This document shows, piece after piece, positions 25,792-32,926 of a DNA stretch of 64,000 bases. The translations under genes were made by a program, and so were the position numbers. The DNA is from Streptomyces roseofulvus (GTDB taxonomy: Bacteria > Actinomycetota > Actinomycetes > Streptomycetales > Streptomycetaceae): contig NZ_BAAAWE010000001.1 of assembly GCF_039534915.1 (NCBI RefSeq), forward strand, positions 124,001 through 188,000, in the 5' to 3' direction. The stretch's first letter is position 1, and every line of letters begins with the position of its first letter. The notes beneath the pieces are model-generated. The model saw only the letters and a program-made list of their open reading frames with translations, had not been told where the DNA came from and made no database searches.

Positions 25792-26495
25792 CACGAACCC
25801 CCCGGCGAATCGACGACGAGAGCGACATCGCCGGTCGCGGCCTGCGCCGCGAGCTGCGAACCGAACTGGGAAGGAACGGCGACATCGACGACGGTGTCTC
25901 CGGTGGTGGCCTGCTTCTCCCCCACTTTCACCACCCGGGCCGCGATCTCCACCGGCGCTGGCCGCTTGCCGTCCTCACCGGCGATCTGCCCCTCGGCCGG
26001 GGTCGCCACCACCAGCACCTTGTCCCCTGGGGACAGACGCGTGGCGGGCATCTGCGACGCCTTCAGCCCGATCCCCACCAGCCGCTCCCCCGGCTTCACC
26101 AGCGTCCGGGCGGTGGCCTGCCCCTGAGTAAGGAGCGAGCCCGGGGTGAGAGCGACCGCGGCACGCTTGCCGACCACCTTGTCCCGCTCGGCGGCGAGCA
26201 CCGGCTTGAGCGCGGGATCCAGCTGGACCTGCGCCTCGATCAGGTCGGCGTCCTTGATGACGTCGCCGGCCTGCACGCTGCGGGCGACCGCGAGGACCGG
26301 GGTCCGCTCCCCCGTCGCCTGGAACGCCAGGAACCCGCCGCTGCCGCCGGCCGCAATCAGCGCGATGGCGAGCGCGTACATGCCGGGACGCCGGCGGCGG
26401 GCCCGGAACCCGACCACGGCACCAGGGATCTGCGGGGGCCCCTGCTGCGCGGGCACCTGCCCGGCGGTAGCCGGGGGAACAGCGGTCTTGCTCAC
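25791..26495 (-). CDS. CpaB/RcpC-like SAF domain protein
   Basis: A 234-aa protein with one N-terminal membrane helix (about residues 40-60) and a SAF domain (VLAVARSVQAGDVIKDADLI, then the DKVVGKRAAVALTPGSLLT and PATRLSPGDKVLVVATP signatures). CpaB/RcpC proteins sit outside the membrane and are thought to bind peptidoglycan or gate the pilus channel. It lies directly upstream of, and overlaps, the CpaE-like gene. Confidence 0.85.
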   Translation of the reverse strand: MSKTAVPPATAGQVPAQQGPPQIPGAVVGFRARRRRPGMYALAIALIAAGGSGGFLAFQATGERTPVLAVARSVQAGDVIKDADLIEAQVQLDPALKPVLAAERDKVVGKRAAVALTPGSLLTQGQATARTLVKPGERLVGIGLKASQMPATRLSPGDKVLVVATPAEGQIAGEDGKRPAPVEIAARVVKVGEKQATTGDTVVDVAVPSQFGSQLAAQAATGDVALVVDSPGGS

Positions 26496-26562
26496 GGTCT
26501 TTCGCCTCTCCTGAAAGGAAACGAGAACGTGCAGGAACAGAGAAGTCGGGCGGAAAGTGGCG

Positions 26563-27450
26563 TCAGCCGCTGCCGACGGCCTGGAGCTCGCCGACGCGGA
26601 TATCGACCGCGCTCTGCCGGGTCTGGGTGATCTGCCCGGACTGGCCGGTCGTCGCCTGCCAGTCGACGATCCACGTCGAGGTCGCCACCACGTGATACGA
26701 GCCGGCAGTCGAGGGCTGGCTGTAGCGGTGGCCGCAGTCCGGGGACGGCTTCTTGCCGTACGCGGCCTTGTACGGGGTGCCGGGGGTGGTGCAAGTGACG
26801 GTCTTCCCGTCGCCCATCTGCCACACGATCTTCCGCACCTTCGCCGTCGCGTTCACCGTGATGCCGCCGGCCGACGCCGAAGCCGTGTTGGGGCCGTAGG
26901 TTTCGGGTCCGCGTTCGGTCCACATGTAGACGGGCATACCGACCAGGCCCATGCCGCCGGGTTTCGGCACGATCCCGATGTCGGGGCCCCGCAGCAGCAT
27001 CTGGTCGAGCGCCTGCTGAGCCAGGACTGCGGGATCGACCGCGACCGCGGCGGGAGGCGTCGCGCGCCAGACGTTGCGCACCTCGGCGAACTCCGTCAGC
27101 CCATTGTCGTAGGTGCACGTCTCCTCGTACACGGCACCGTCGCCGGGCTCGTGCTCTTCCCAGTCGAGACTGCTCGCGGGCGGCTGGGGATCGAGCTTCT
27201 TGTACGTGCAGACCGGCTGAGTAGCAGGCTTCTCCTGCCCGCCGCCGCTCGTTCCGCCCGAGGTCCCGCCGCCGCTCGTTGAGCCACCGCCGTTCGAGGC
27301 AGGGACGTCTACCTCGACACGGCAGAAGAACGGACCGCAGTCACCGCCGACCGTCCCTTTGGGGTCGTCTGCTTGGGCTGGGACCGCAGAGATGAGAACG
27401 ACGCCAAGCACAGCGCCTGCCGCTGCGACTGTGCGGTTCCGGGTCAGCAC
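26563..27450 (-). CDS. Secreted protein of unknown function in the Tad operon
   Basis: A 295-aa exported protein with a signal peptide (TVAAAGAVLGVVLISAVPAQA), a Gly/Ser/Thr-rich linker, paired Cys (CGPFFC; CTYKK; ETCTYDN) and a C-terminal half that reads like a PKD/Ig-type fold (VRKIVWQMGDGKTVTC … DCGHRYSQPS … STWIVDW). Homologues in Streptomyces Tad clusters are often labelled 'ATP/GTP-binding', but I see no P-loop. Its GTG/ATG region overlaps the upstream lipoprotein gene. It may decorate or anchor the pilus. Confidence 0.75.
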   Translation of the reverse strand: MLTRNRTVAAAGAVLGVVLISAVPAQADDPKGTVGGDCGPFFCRVEVDVPASNGGGSTSGGGTSGGTSGGGQEKPATQPVCTYKKLDPQPPASSLDWEEHEPGDGAVYEETCTYDNGLTEFAEVRNVWRATPPAAVAVDPAVLAQQALDQMLLRGPDIGIVPKPGGMGLVGMPVYMWTERGPETYGPNTASASAGGITVNATAKVRKIVWQMGDGKTVTCTTPGTPYKAAYGKKPSPDCGHRYSQPSTAGSYHVVATSTWIVDWQATTGQSGQITQTRQSAVDIRVGELQAVGSG

Positions 27451-28040
27451 TTCTTGTCCTGCGGTTCGTCACGGATCACACGCCAGCCCTCAGGCCACTT
27501 CTCGACGGTCGCCTTGATGACGTACCGCAGCAGCCGTTCCTTCGGCAGGGACACCGGCTTGCTGGTGTCCGCATCGAGGACCTGCCACTGGGAGATATCC
27601 AGGCAGCTGGAGATGACGACGTTCGGAATCTTGCGGTTGATGTCCGCGCTGACGGCCGTCGGGTTGCCTACGGTGACCTTCCCGACAGCGATGGTGTTCC
27701 TCTCCACCATCCGCTTGGTGTCCAGCTCCAACTGGGACAGCGCCGCTGAGGCCGCGTACTTCTTCAGGTCACCGGCCTTGTGGGTCTTGTCGGCGTAGCG
27801 CTTCTCCACCTCCTTCCAGTGGGAGAGGTAGGTGGTGATCGCTTCCTTCTTCGCGGCTTCGGCCGGGTCGGCAGGCGTCGGGCTCTGAGTGGGTTCGGGT
27901 GCCTGGGTGGTGGGGGCGGGGGTGGTGGCGGGCGGCTTCGGCGAGGCCGGTTCATTGCTGGTGCAGCCCACCGCGAGGACGGCGGTCGCGCACGCCAATG
28001 TGATTTTCCGCCACTGCTTCCGGTGGAGTGTGCGGGTCAT
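27444..28040 (-). CDS. Lipoprotein of the Tad operon
   Basis: A 198-aa predicted lipoprotein: basic start, hydrophobic run and lipobox VLAVGC, then a Pro/Thr-rich linker (about 50 residues) and an NTF2-like globular domain (EAITTYLSHWKEVEKRYADK … VEKWPEGWRVIRDEP). ATG 28040 has a GGAGG ribosome-binding site 5 bases upstream. It is the first gene after the 230-bp gap and so probably opens the Tad operon. Confidence 0.78.
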   Translation of the reverse strand: MTRTLHRKQWRKITLACATAVLAVGCTSNEPASPKPPATTPAPTTQAPEPTQSPTPADPAEAAKKEAITTYLSHWKEVEKRYADKTHKAGDLKKYAASAALSQLELDTKRMVERNTIAVGKVTVGNPTAVSADINRKIPNVVISSCLDISQWQVLDADTSKPVSLPKERLLRYVIKATVEKWPEGWRVIRDEPQDKKC

Positions 28041-28120
28041 TCTCGCCTCCCGTGGCATATGCGGTCGTGTGCCCCCACCTGCGCGAAGCCCGCTTCGGGG
28101 CGATGATGTGGCCGCAGGAT

Positions 28121-28148
28121 ATGCGCCATACATTACGCAACGGCGCAT
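28121..28148. promoter_or_regulatory. Inverted repeat upstream of the Tad operon
   Basis: ATGCGCC and GGCGCAT flank a 14-bp AT-rich core in the 230-bp gap between the T4SS-like and Tad-like blocks. The gap is the only sizable non-coding stretch within 21 kb, so it likely holds the Tad-operon promoter, and the dyad may be its operator. No clear -35/-10 pair can be fixed. Confidence 0.4.
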
Positions 28149-28270
28149 CCAACTACACAGCCGGTTAGGGGACTTGACAGACTTTCGGCAATCACGGCCG
28201 GATTCATTCGAAAAGGGGCTGCTGGAATCGGTACGGAAACCGGCGGAATAACGAGACGGTGGTGTGTGGG

Positions 28271-28939
28271 TCATCGGACGGGCTGCCACTCGTTGTGGTG
28301 ATGCTCCAGCAGGACACGGGCGGTGCGGCCGTCGCGGAACTCGCCCGCCGCGTCCGCGCCAGCCCACACCAGGCGTACCTCGGCGCGGTCGTCTTCTCCG
28401 GCCGCGCTGTACGCGACGGCGGCCTGGACCCGGACATCGTGGTAGGGGGCGCGCAGCCTGGTGTCAGTGAAGTAGGCGGGCCATGCGGTGCGGCCGTTGC
28501 CGGTGGTCTCGGCGATCCAGACGCGGGTGGCGAGGTCGGCGAGCTGGCGGGCGGTCGCGGGCGGGAGGTCGGTGGGGGCGGTGCGGTCAAGGAGGCGCTG
28601 GATGGCGTGGTCGCCGGCGGGTCCGTCGCCGGAGACTGGCTGGTCGCTCGCCCCCTGTACGGGGCTCGCGGCCGGCCCCGCAGCGGCGGGGACACTTGCG
28701 GTCCGGCCCGGAGTGGCAGGGCCCTTGCCGTCTGCGCGGCTCGTCGCACTGGGGCCGGTGGCTGGGCGGTAGGCAGTTGCGGCAGGCGGGGCGGTGCGCA
28801 CGGCTGGGGGCCGGGAGGCGTCTTCTGCTGCGCCGGATCCGGCGGGCCCGCCGTGCAGGAGTACGACGGTCCCTGCGGCGAGGAGTGCCAGGCCGAGGAG
28901 GAGCGGGCGGGCGTAGGAGGGGATGGGGTGGGTGGTCAC
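28271..28939 (-). CDS. Membrane-anchored protein of the T4SS-like operon
   Basis: A 222-aa protein with one N-terminal membrane helix (PLLLGLALLAAGTVVLL), a long Pro/Ala linker and a C-terminal alpha+beta domain (ATRQLADLATRVWIAETTGN … VLLEHHHNEWQPV) that looks NTF2/VirB8-like, similar in plan to the TcpC protein at the other end of the operon. GTG 28939 overlaps the upstream stop (GTGA). Function not established; probably a structural component of the channel. Confidence 0.7.
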   Translation of the reverse strand: MTTHPIPSYARPLLLGLALLAAGTVVLLHGGPAGSGAAEDASRPPAVRTAPPAATAYRPATGPSATSRADGKGPATPGRTASVPAAAGPAASPVQGASDQPVSGDGPAGDHAIQRLLDRTAPTDLPPATARQLADLATRVWIAETTGNGRTAWPAYFTDTRLRAPYHDVRVQAAVAYSAAGEDDRAEVRLVWAGADAAGEFRDGRTARVLLEHHHNEWQPVR

Positions 28940-30066
28940 AGGAGGCGGGTCCCTCCGGCAAAGCCGTCGTCCCACAGGGCTTCGGTGCGCACCTGTGTGC
29001 CGGGGCGGGGGGCGTTGATCATTTTTCCGTCTCCGAGGTAGATGCCGACGTGGTGGATGGTGGAGTCGTCGGAGGGGTTGTAGGCGAAGAAGACGAGGTC
29101 GCCGGGACGCAGGGCGCCGACGCCGGCGGAGGCGGGGATGCGGCGGCCGGCTCCTGCCTGGGCGGATGCGACACGGGGGAGGTTGATGCCGACCTGGGCG
29201 TACGCGTAGAGGGCGAGGCCGGAGCAGTCGAAGCCGCGGATGTGAACGCCGCTCTTGCCGCTGGGTGAGCAGCAGATGCCGGTGCTGGGGCCGTTAGCGT
29301 TGCCGCCGCCCCAGGAGTAGGGGACGCCTTCCTGGGCGAGGGCGGCTTCGATGACAGTGCGGGCGTTGCCGGTGGCGTGCTGGCCGATGGGGAGGGTGCC
29401 GGTGGTCATCTGGCTGTAGCGGTCAATCCAGCCCAGGACGTCGTCGACGTATGCCTGGGAGTGGTTGTACTGGAAGATCGCCGCCTGGAGCTGGTCGCGG
29501 TCGTCGAGGTTGCGGCCGCGGCCGCAGAGGTAGACGGCGGCGCCGAGCGCCGCGTCGTCGGCGTTGTGGGGGTCGGCTACGTGGTCGTCGTTGGCGTCGC
29601 GGCCGGAGCCGTTCCAGGTGGAGGGCAGGAACTGGAAGGGTCCGACGGCGCGTTCGTAGACGGTGTCGCCGTCCAAGCGGCCCTGGTCGGTATCGGGGAA
29701 GGCGGTGACGTTGCCGCCGGCGCCGGAGCCGTCGAGGCGGGGACCGAGGATGTGCGGGCTGATGTCGCCGCTCTCGCTGACGGTCCGGCCGGCCGCGTGG
29801 TTGGACTCGATACGGGCGATGCCTGCGAGGATCGGCCACCGCATGCCGCGGCATTCCGTGACCTCGTCGGGAAGTCGCTTGGCAGCGTTCTGGTAGGCGG
29901 CGAGCATCCGGGACGGGATCCCTGACGCCTCGCCGACTGCCTCGATCGGCGGGGCGACCGGCCGGCGGTCCTGCTGCTGGGCTGCGACGGCGAAGAGCGT
30001 GACGATGAGCAGGATGCCGAGGAACCCGAGCAGGACCGTTCCGCAGCCAAGACGGCGAGCGGTCAC
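28936..30066 (-). CDS. Bifunctional lytic transglycosylase - NlpC/P60 cell-wall hydrolase
   Basis: A 376-aa wall-opening enzyme. An N-terminal membrane anchor (VLLGFLGILLIVTLFAVAA) is followed by a lysozyme-like transglycosylase domain (catalytic Glu in GIARIESNHAAG, then GPFQFLPSTWNG) and a C40 NlpC/P60 endopeptidase with Cys in GFDCSGLALYAYAQ and His in IHHVGIYLGDGK. This is the VirB1/CwlT type used in Gram-positive conjugation to make a local hole in peptidoglycan. It overlaps both neighbours by 4 bp. Confidence 0.9.
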   Translation of the reverse strand: MTARRLGCGTVLLGFLGILLIVTLFAVAAQQQDRRPVAPPIEAVGEASGIPSRMLAAYQNAAKRLPDEVTECRGMRWPILAGIARIESNHAAGRTVSESGDISPHILGPRLDGSGAGGNVTAFPDTDQGRLDGDTVYERAVGPFQFLPSTWNGSGRDANDDHVADPHNADDAALGAAVYLCGRGRNLDDRDQLQAAIFQYNHSQAYVDDVLGWIDRYSQMTTGTLPIGQHATGNARTVIEAALAQEGVPYSWGGGNANGPSTGICCSPSGKSGVHIRGFDCSGLALYAYAQVGINLPRVASAQAGAGRRIPASAGVGALRPGDLVFFAYNPSDDSTIHHVGIYLGDGKMINAPRPGTQVRTEALWDDGFAGGTRLL

Positions 30067-32519
30067 GAGCCCTCCTCAGGCGGTACGGACGGCGTGGCCG
30101 GCGGGACCGGCGGGTTGTTGTGCGGGAAGTACGGCAGGGCCGCGACCGGTTCGGTGGCGCGCGGGTGTGAGGGGCTGGTGGATTCGGAGTCGCGGAACAG
30201 GCCGTCGCCGGCGGGCGGGGTGCCCGTGGGGCGGGTGGTGCTGCGGGAGCGGCGGGAGGTGCCGGCCGGATCGGTGGCCGGGTAGGTGCGGCTGGTGCGT
30301 CCCAGGCCGAGTCCGGCGCGGGTGTCGGAGCGCCAGCGCTGGTGGGCGGCCGCATAGTGGCGGCGCTGCCGACCGAGTTCAGCGCCGAGAGCCACAGCGC
30401 GCTCGCTGCTGGTGCGGGCGAGCCGGTTCCATCCGGCGGGCAGGCCGATGGTGGAGTGGTAAGCGACCTTCGAGGCGGCGACCAGGGCACGGCCGGAGCG
30501 GGTGGTTCGCAGCGCGGCCTCCAGTCGGGCTCCGGCTGGCACCACACCACGAGCCGGGGCGCCAGCGGGGGCGGTCTGGGGCAGCGGCCGTCCGTCGGAC
30601 CCGGCGCCCTCGGTGCGGCGTGGCGAGGTACGCGGCGTGGTGGCCGGCAGTGGCTTACCGTCGGGGCCCACGGCGGGCTTGCGCGGTGTGGCGGACGTAG
30701 CCGGGAGGGGCTTGCCGTCGGGGCCGACGGCGGCGGGCTCGACGCGCGGGCGCTTCGGTCCGATGAGGACCGTGTGCGCTGCCGCGAAGCCGAGCCGGAA
30801 GGGGGCCAGGGCGCCGCGTGCTGCGGGGGACGCTTGGGAGACGACGCCTGCGCGGCTGTGGAAGGCGGCGTGCGCCGGAGACCCGGTGGCCCTGCCGAGG
30901 CCGAGGGCGGAGAACGCGGCGGCGGTGTCGGCAGCAGGGCCGCCCATGAGGTGGCTGCCGCCGATCCTTGCGTAGCTCATGCGGCGGGCGAGGCCAGCGC
31001 CGGCGGCGCGGCTGGCCCGGACGAGCCGCTTGTACATGATCAGGGAAGTCAGGACGAGGCCGTCGAGGATGAGGAGGCGTTCCAGGAGGGCGCTGTTGCT
31101 GTCGGCGAGGACGGCGTGGGCGGCGATGCCGAAGAGGGGGATGAAGATGGCGGTGGTGACGAGGACGAGCATGCTGCCGGCGAGGTAGCCGGACCACTTC
31201 CACAGCAGTCCGCGGCCGGGTCCGGGCAGGATGGCGAGGGGGAAGACGGCGACAGCGCCGATGGCGGCGATCACGCAGCCGAACTGTGCGGCAATCAGCG
31301 CAAGGGCCATCACGGCGACGACGAGGACGATGATGATCGCGGCGATCAGGACGAGGAGGGCCCCGAGGACCTTGTCCCAGTCGGCTTCCAGCATCCGGTC
31401 GACGGCTGCCTTGCCGTCAGGTCCGGCCTTCTCCAGGGCGTTGAGTCCAGCGTTGGTCCGCCGGGCGCTGTCCTCGCAGGCCCGCTTGGCCCACGGGCTG
31501 AGCTTGCTGCACGCCTGGAGATTGTTGTTGTCGGGTGCGATCAGCTGCCGGTGTGCCGGGTAGAGGGGATCGTCCTTCTCCAGGATGCGCCCGTACTGAA
31601 GCAGCATGTAGGGCTCGACGACGAGGGTGTCGGTCAGGGTTCGGGTGATGGGCTTGGAGACATCGGCGGGGTTCACCGCCTTCTCGCCGCTCAGGCACAT
31701 CTCGCGTGCCTGAGCCACCAGCACTTCGCACCGCTCGATGCGCTCGCGCTCGGCGGCGTCGGATGCGCGTTCCCGCTCCTGGCGGAGGCAGAAGTCCCGG
31801 GCCTCGCCGTGCATGTGGACGCAGGGTCCGGTGATGACCTTCGGGCCGGCGTTGCCGGCGTTGGTGGTGATGACCGCGGCTTCCAGCGCGGCGCGCTGGG
31901 TCTGCTGGACGGGGCCTTCGTATCCGAGGAGGACAGCGGGCTGGACGAGGGTGGTGGCGGTGATCGCGGAGATGAGCAGCGAGAGCAGGAGTTCGCCTGC
32001 GCCGCGGGCGACTTTCCCGCGCATCACCATGACGAGTCCGAACACGAACGCCCAGGCCAGGGTGATGCCGGCGATGCCGAGCGGGCCGATGATGTCTTGT
32101 TCGTAGGCGTCGGCGATGCGCTGGGCGGGTGCGGTGAGCTTGTCGATGATCGGGAAGTGGTAGACGCGGTCGATCAGCCAGCAGGCGAACCCGGTGACCG
32201 TGCGGGACAGGGCGAAGAGCCCGGAGGCGAGGAAGTTGCGGACGATGGCGCCGATGCTGTCGGTGCTGGTGGGCATGAACCCGGGGTCCTGGTCCTCGGG
32301 GGCGCCCTGTGCCTCCTGGGCCTGCTCCATCGGGTCGAGTTCGTAGCGCTCCAGAGGTACGCCTTCGGAGGAGGTCATGTTCAGCGGGCCGAGAACTCCT
32401 CCCCCGGCGGCGTCCGGGTCGGCGGCCGCGGCGATCCCCTCCCCCGCCGCCCACAGCAGCATCGTCGCCGCGGTGACGACGACGGCCCGGTGGCGCGTCA
32501 GGAGCGCAAGGCGGGTCAT
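30063..32519 (-). CDS. VirB6/TrbL-like polytopic membrane protein
   Basis: An 818-aa membrane protein: N-terminal signal-like helix, extracellular region, then clustered transmembrane helices (GIAGITLAWAFVFGLVMVM; LLVLIAAIIIVLVVAVMALA; YLAGSMLVLVTTAIFIPLFG) and a roughly 250-aa cytoplasmic tail with repeated AVGPDGKPLPAT elements. The topology and position beside the VirB4-like ATPase match the VirB6/TcpH role of lining the inner-membrane channel. The repeated PDGKPLP tail motif (three copies around residues 620-680) is unusual and may be a docking sequence. Confidence 0.82.
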   Translation of the reverse strand: MTRLALLTRHRAVVVTAATMLLWAAGEGIAAAADPDAAGGGVLGPLNMTSSEGVPLERYELDPMEQAQEAQGAPEDQDPGFMPTSTDSIGAIVRNFLASGLFALSRTVTGFACWLIDRVYHFPIIDKLTAPAQRIADAYEQDIIGPLGIAGITLAWAFVFGLVMVMRGKVARGAGELLLSLLISAITATTLVQPAVLLGYEGPVQQTQRAALEAAVITTNAGNAGPKVITGPCVHMHGEARDFCLRQERERASDAAERERIERCEVLVAQAREMCLSGEKAVNPADVSKPITRTLTDTLVVEPYMLLQYGRILEKDDPLYPAHRQLIAPDNNNLQACSKLSPWAKRACEDSARRTNAGLNALEKAGPDGKAAVDRMLEADWDKVLGALLVLIAAIIIVLVVAVMALALIAAQFGCVIAAIGAVAVFPLAILPGPGRGLLWKWSGYLAGSMLVLVTTAIFIPLFGIAAHAVLADSNSALLERLLILDGLVLTSLIMYKRLVRASRAAGAGLARRMSYARIGGSHLMGGPAADTAAAFSALGLGRATGSPAHAAFHSRAGVVSQASPAARGALAPFRLGFAAAHTVLIGPKRPRVEPAAVGPDGKPLPATSATPRKPAVGPDGKPLPATTPRTSPRRTEGAGSDGRPLPQTAPAGAPARGVVPAGARLEAALRTTRSGRALVAASKVAYHSTIGLPAGWNRLARTSSERAVALGAELGRQRRHYAAAHQRWRSDTRAGLGLGRTSRTYPATDPAGTSRRSRSTTRPTGTPPAGDGLFRDSESTSPSHPRATEPVAALPYFPHNNPPVPPATPSVPPEEGS

Positions 32520-32926
32520 CGCTTAGCCTTCCGGGCTCGATCGCGGGGGCGGGTGCGGGCGACGACGGTGAGGCCGGCGGCCACGGGCAGCAGGAGCAGG
32601 GCGGTCGTCCAGACGCTCGGGGTGACCGGCGCTGCCAGCACCGGCGCCTGCTCGTCAGCGGCCGCGGGGTGGGTGCAGGTGGTGCGGTCGAGGCCGACGC
32701 CGCAGGCCGCCGGCAGCGGCCCGGCGGGCGCGCCGGCATCGGGCGGCGTGACGGTGGCGGTGGCGGTGAAGGCGTCGCCGGTGCGGGGCCACCAGCCGTC
32801 ATCGGCGGTGCTGGCGGTGGTGTTGGCGGCAGCGACCGCCGCGACGAGCGCGGCGGTGAGCAGCAGGGTGGTGAGCAGACGGCGGATGCGGGCCGTGCGG
32901 GAGGGCTGGGCGAACGTGTCGGTCAT
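32516..32926 (-). CDS. Small exported membrane protein of the T4SS-like operon
   Basis: A 136-aa protein (MTDTFAQPSRTARIRRLLTT...) with an N-terminal helix (TLLLTAALVAAVAAANTTAS), an exported middle with two Cys (AACGVGLDRTTC) and a C-terminal helix (PSVWTTALLLLPVAAGLTVV) ending in basic residues. The start overlaps the VirB4 stop and the stop overlaps the VirB6 start, so it is firmly in the operon. Family not recognised. Confidence 0.72.
   Translation of the reverse strand: MTDTFAQPSRTARIRRLLTTLLLTAALVAAVAAANTTASTADDGWWPRTGDAFTATATVTPPDAGAPAGPLPAACGVGLDRTTCTHPAAADEQAPVLAAPVTPSVWTTALLLLPVAAGLTVVARTRPRDRARKAKR

Noticed and set aside
28174..28210. A plus-strand TTGACA -35-like box
   Set aside because: No convincing -10 element and no plus-strand gene follows.
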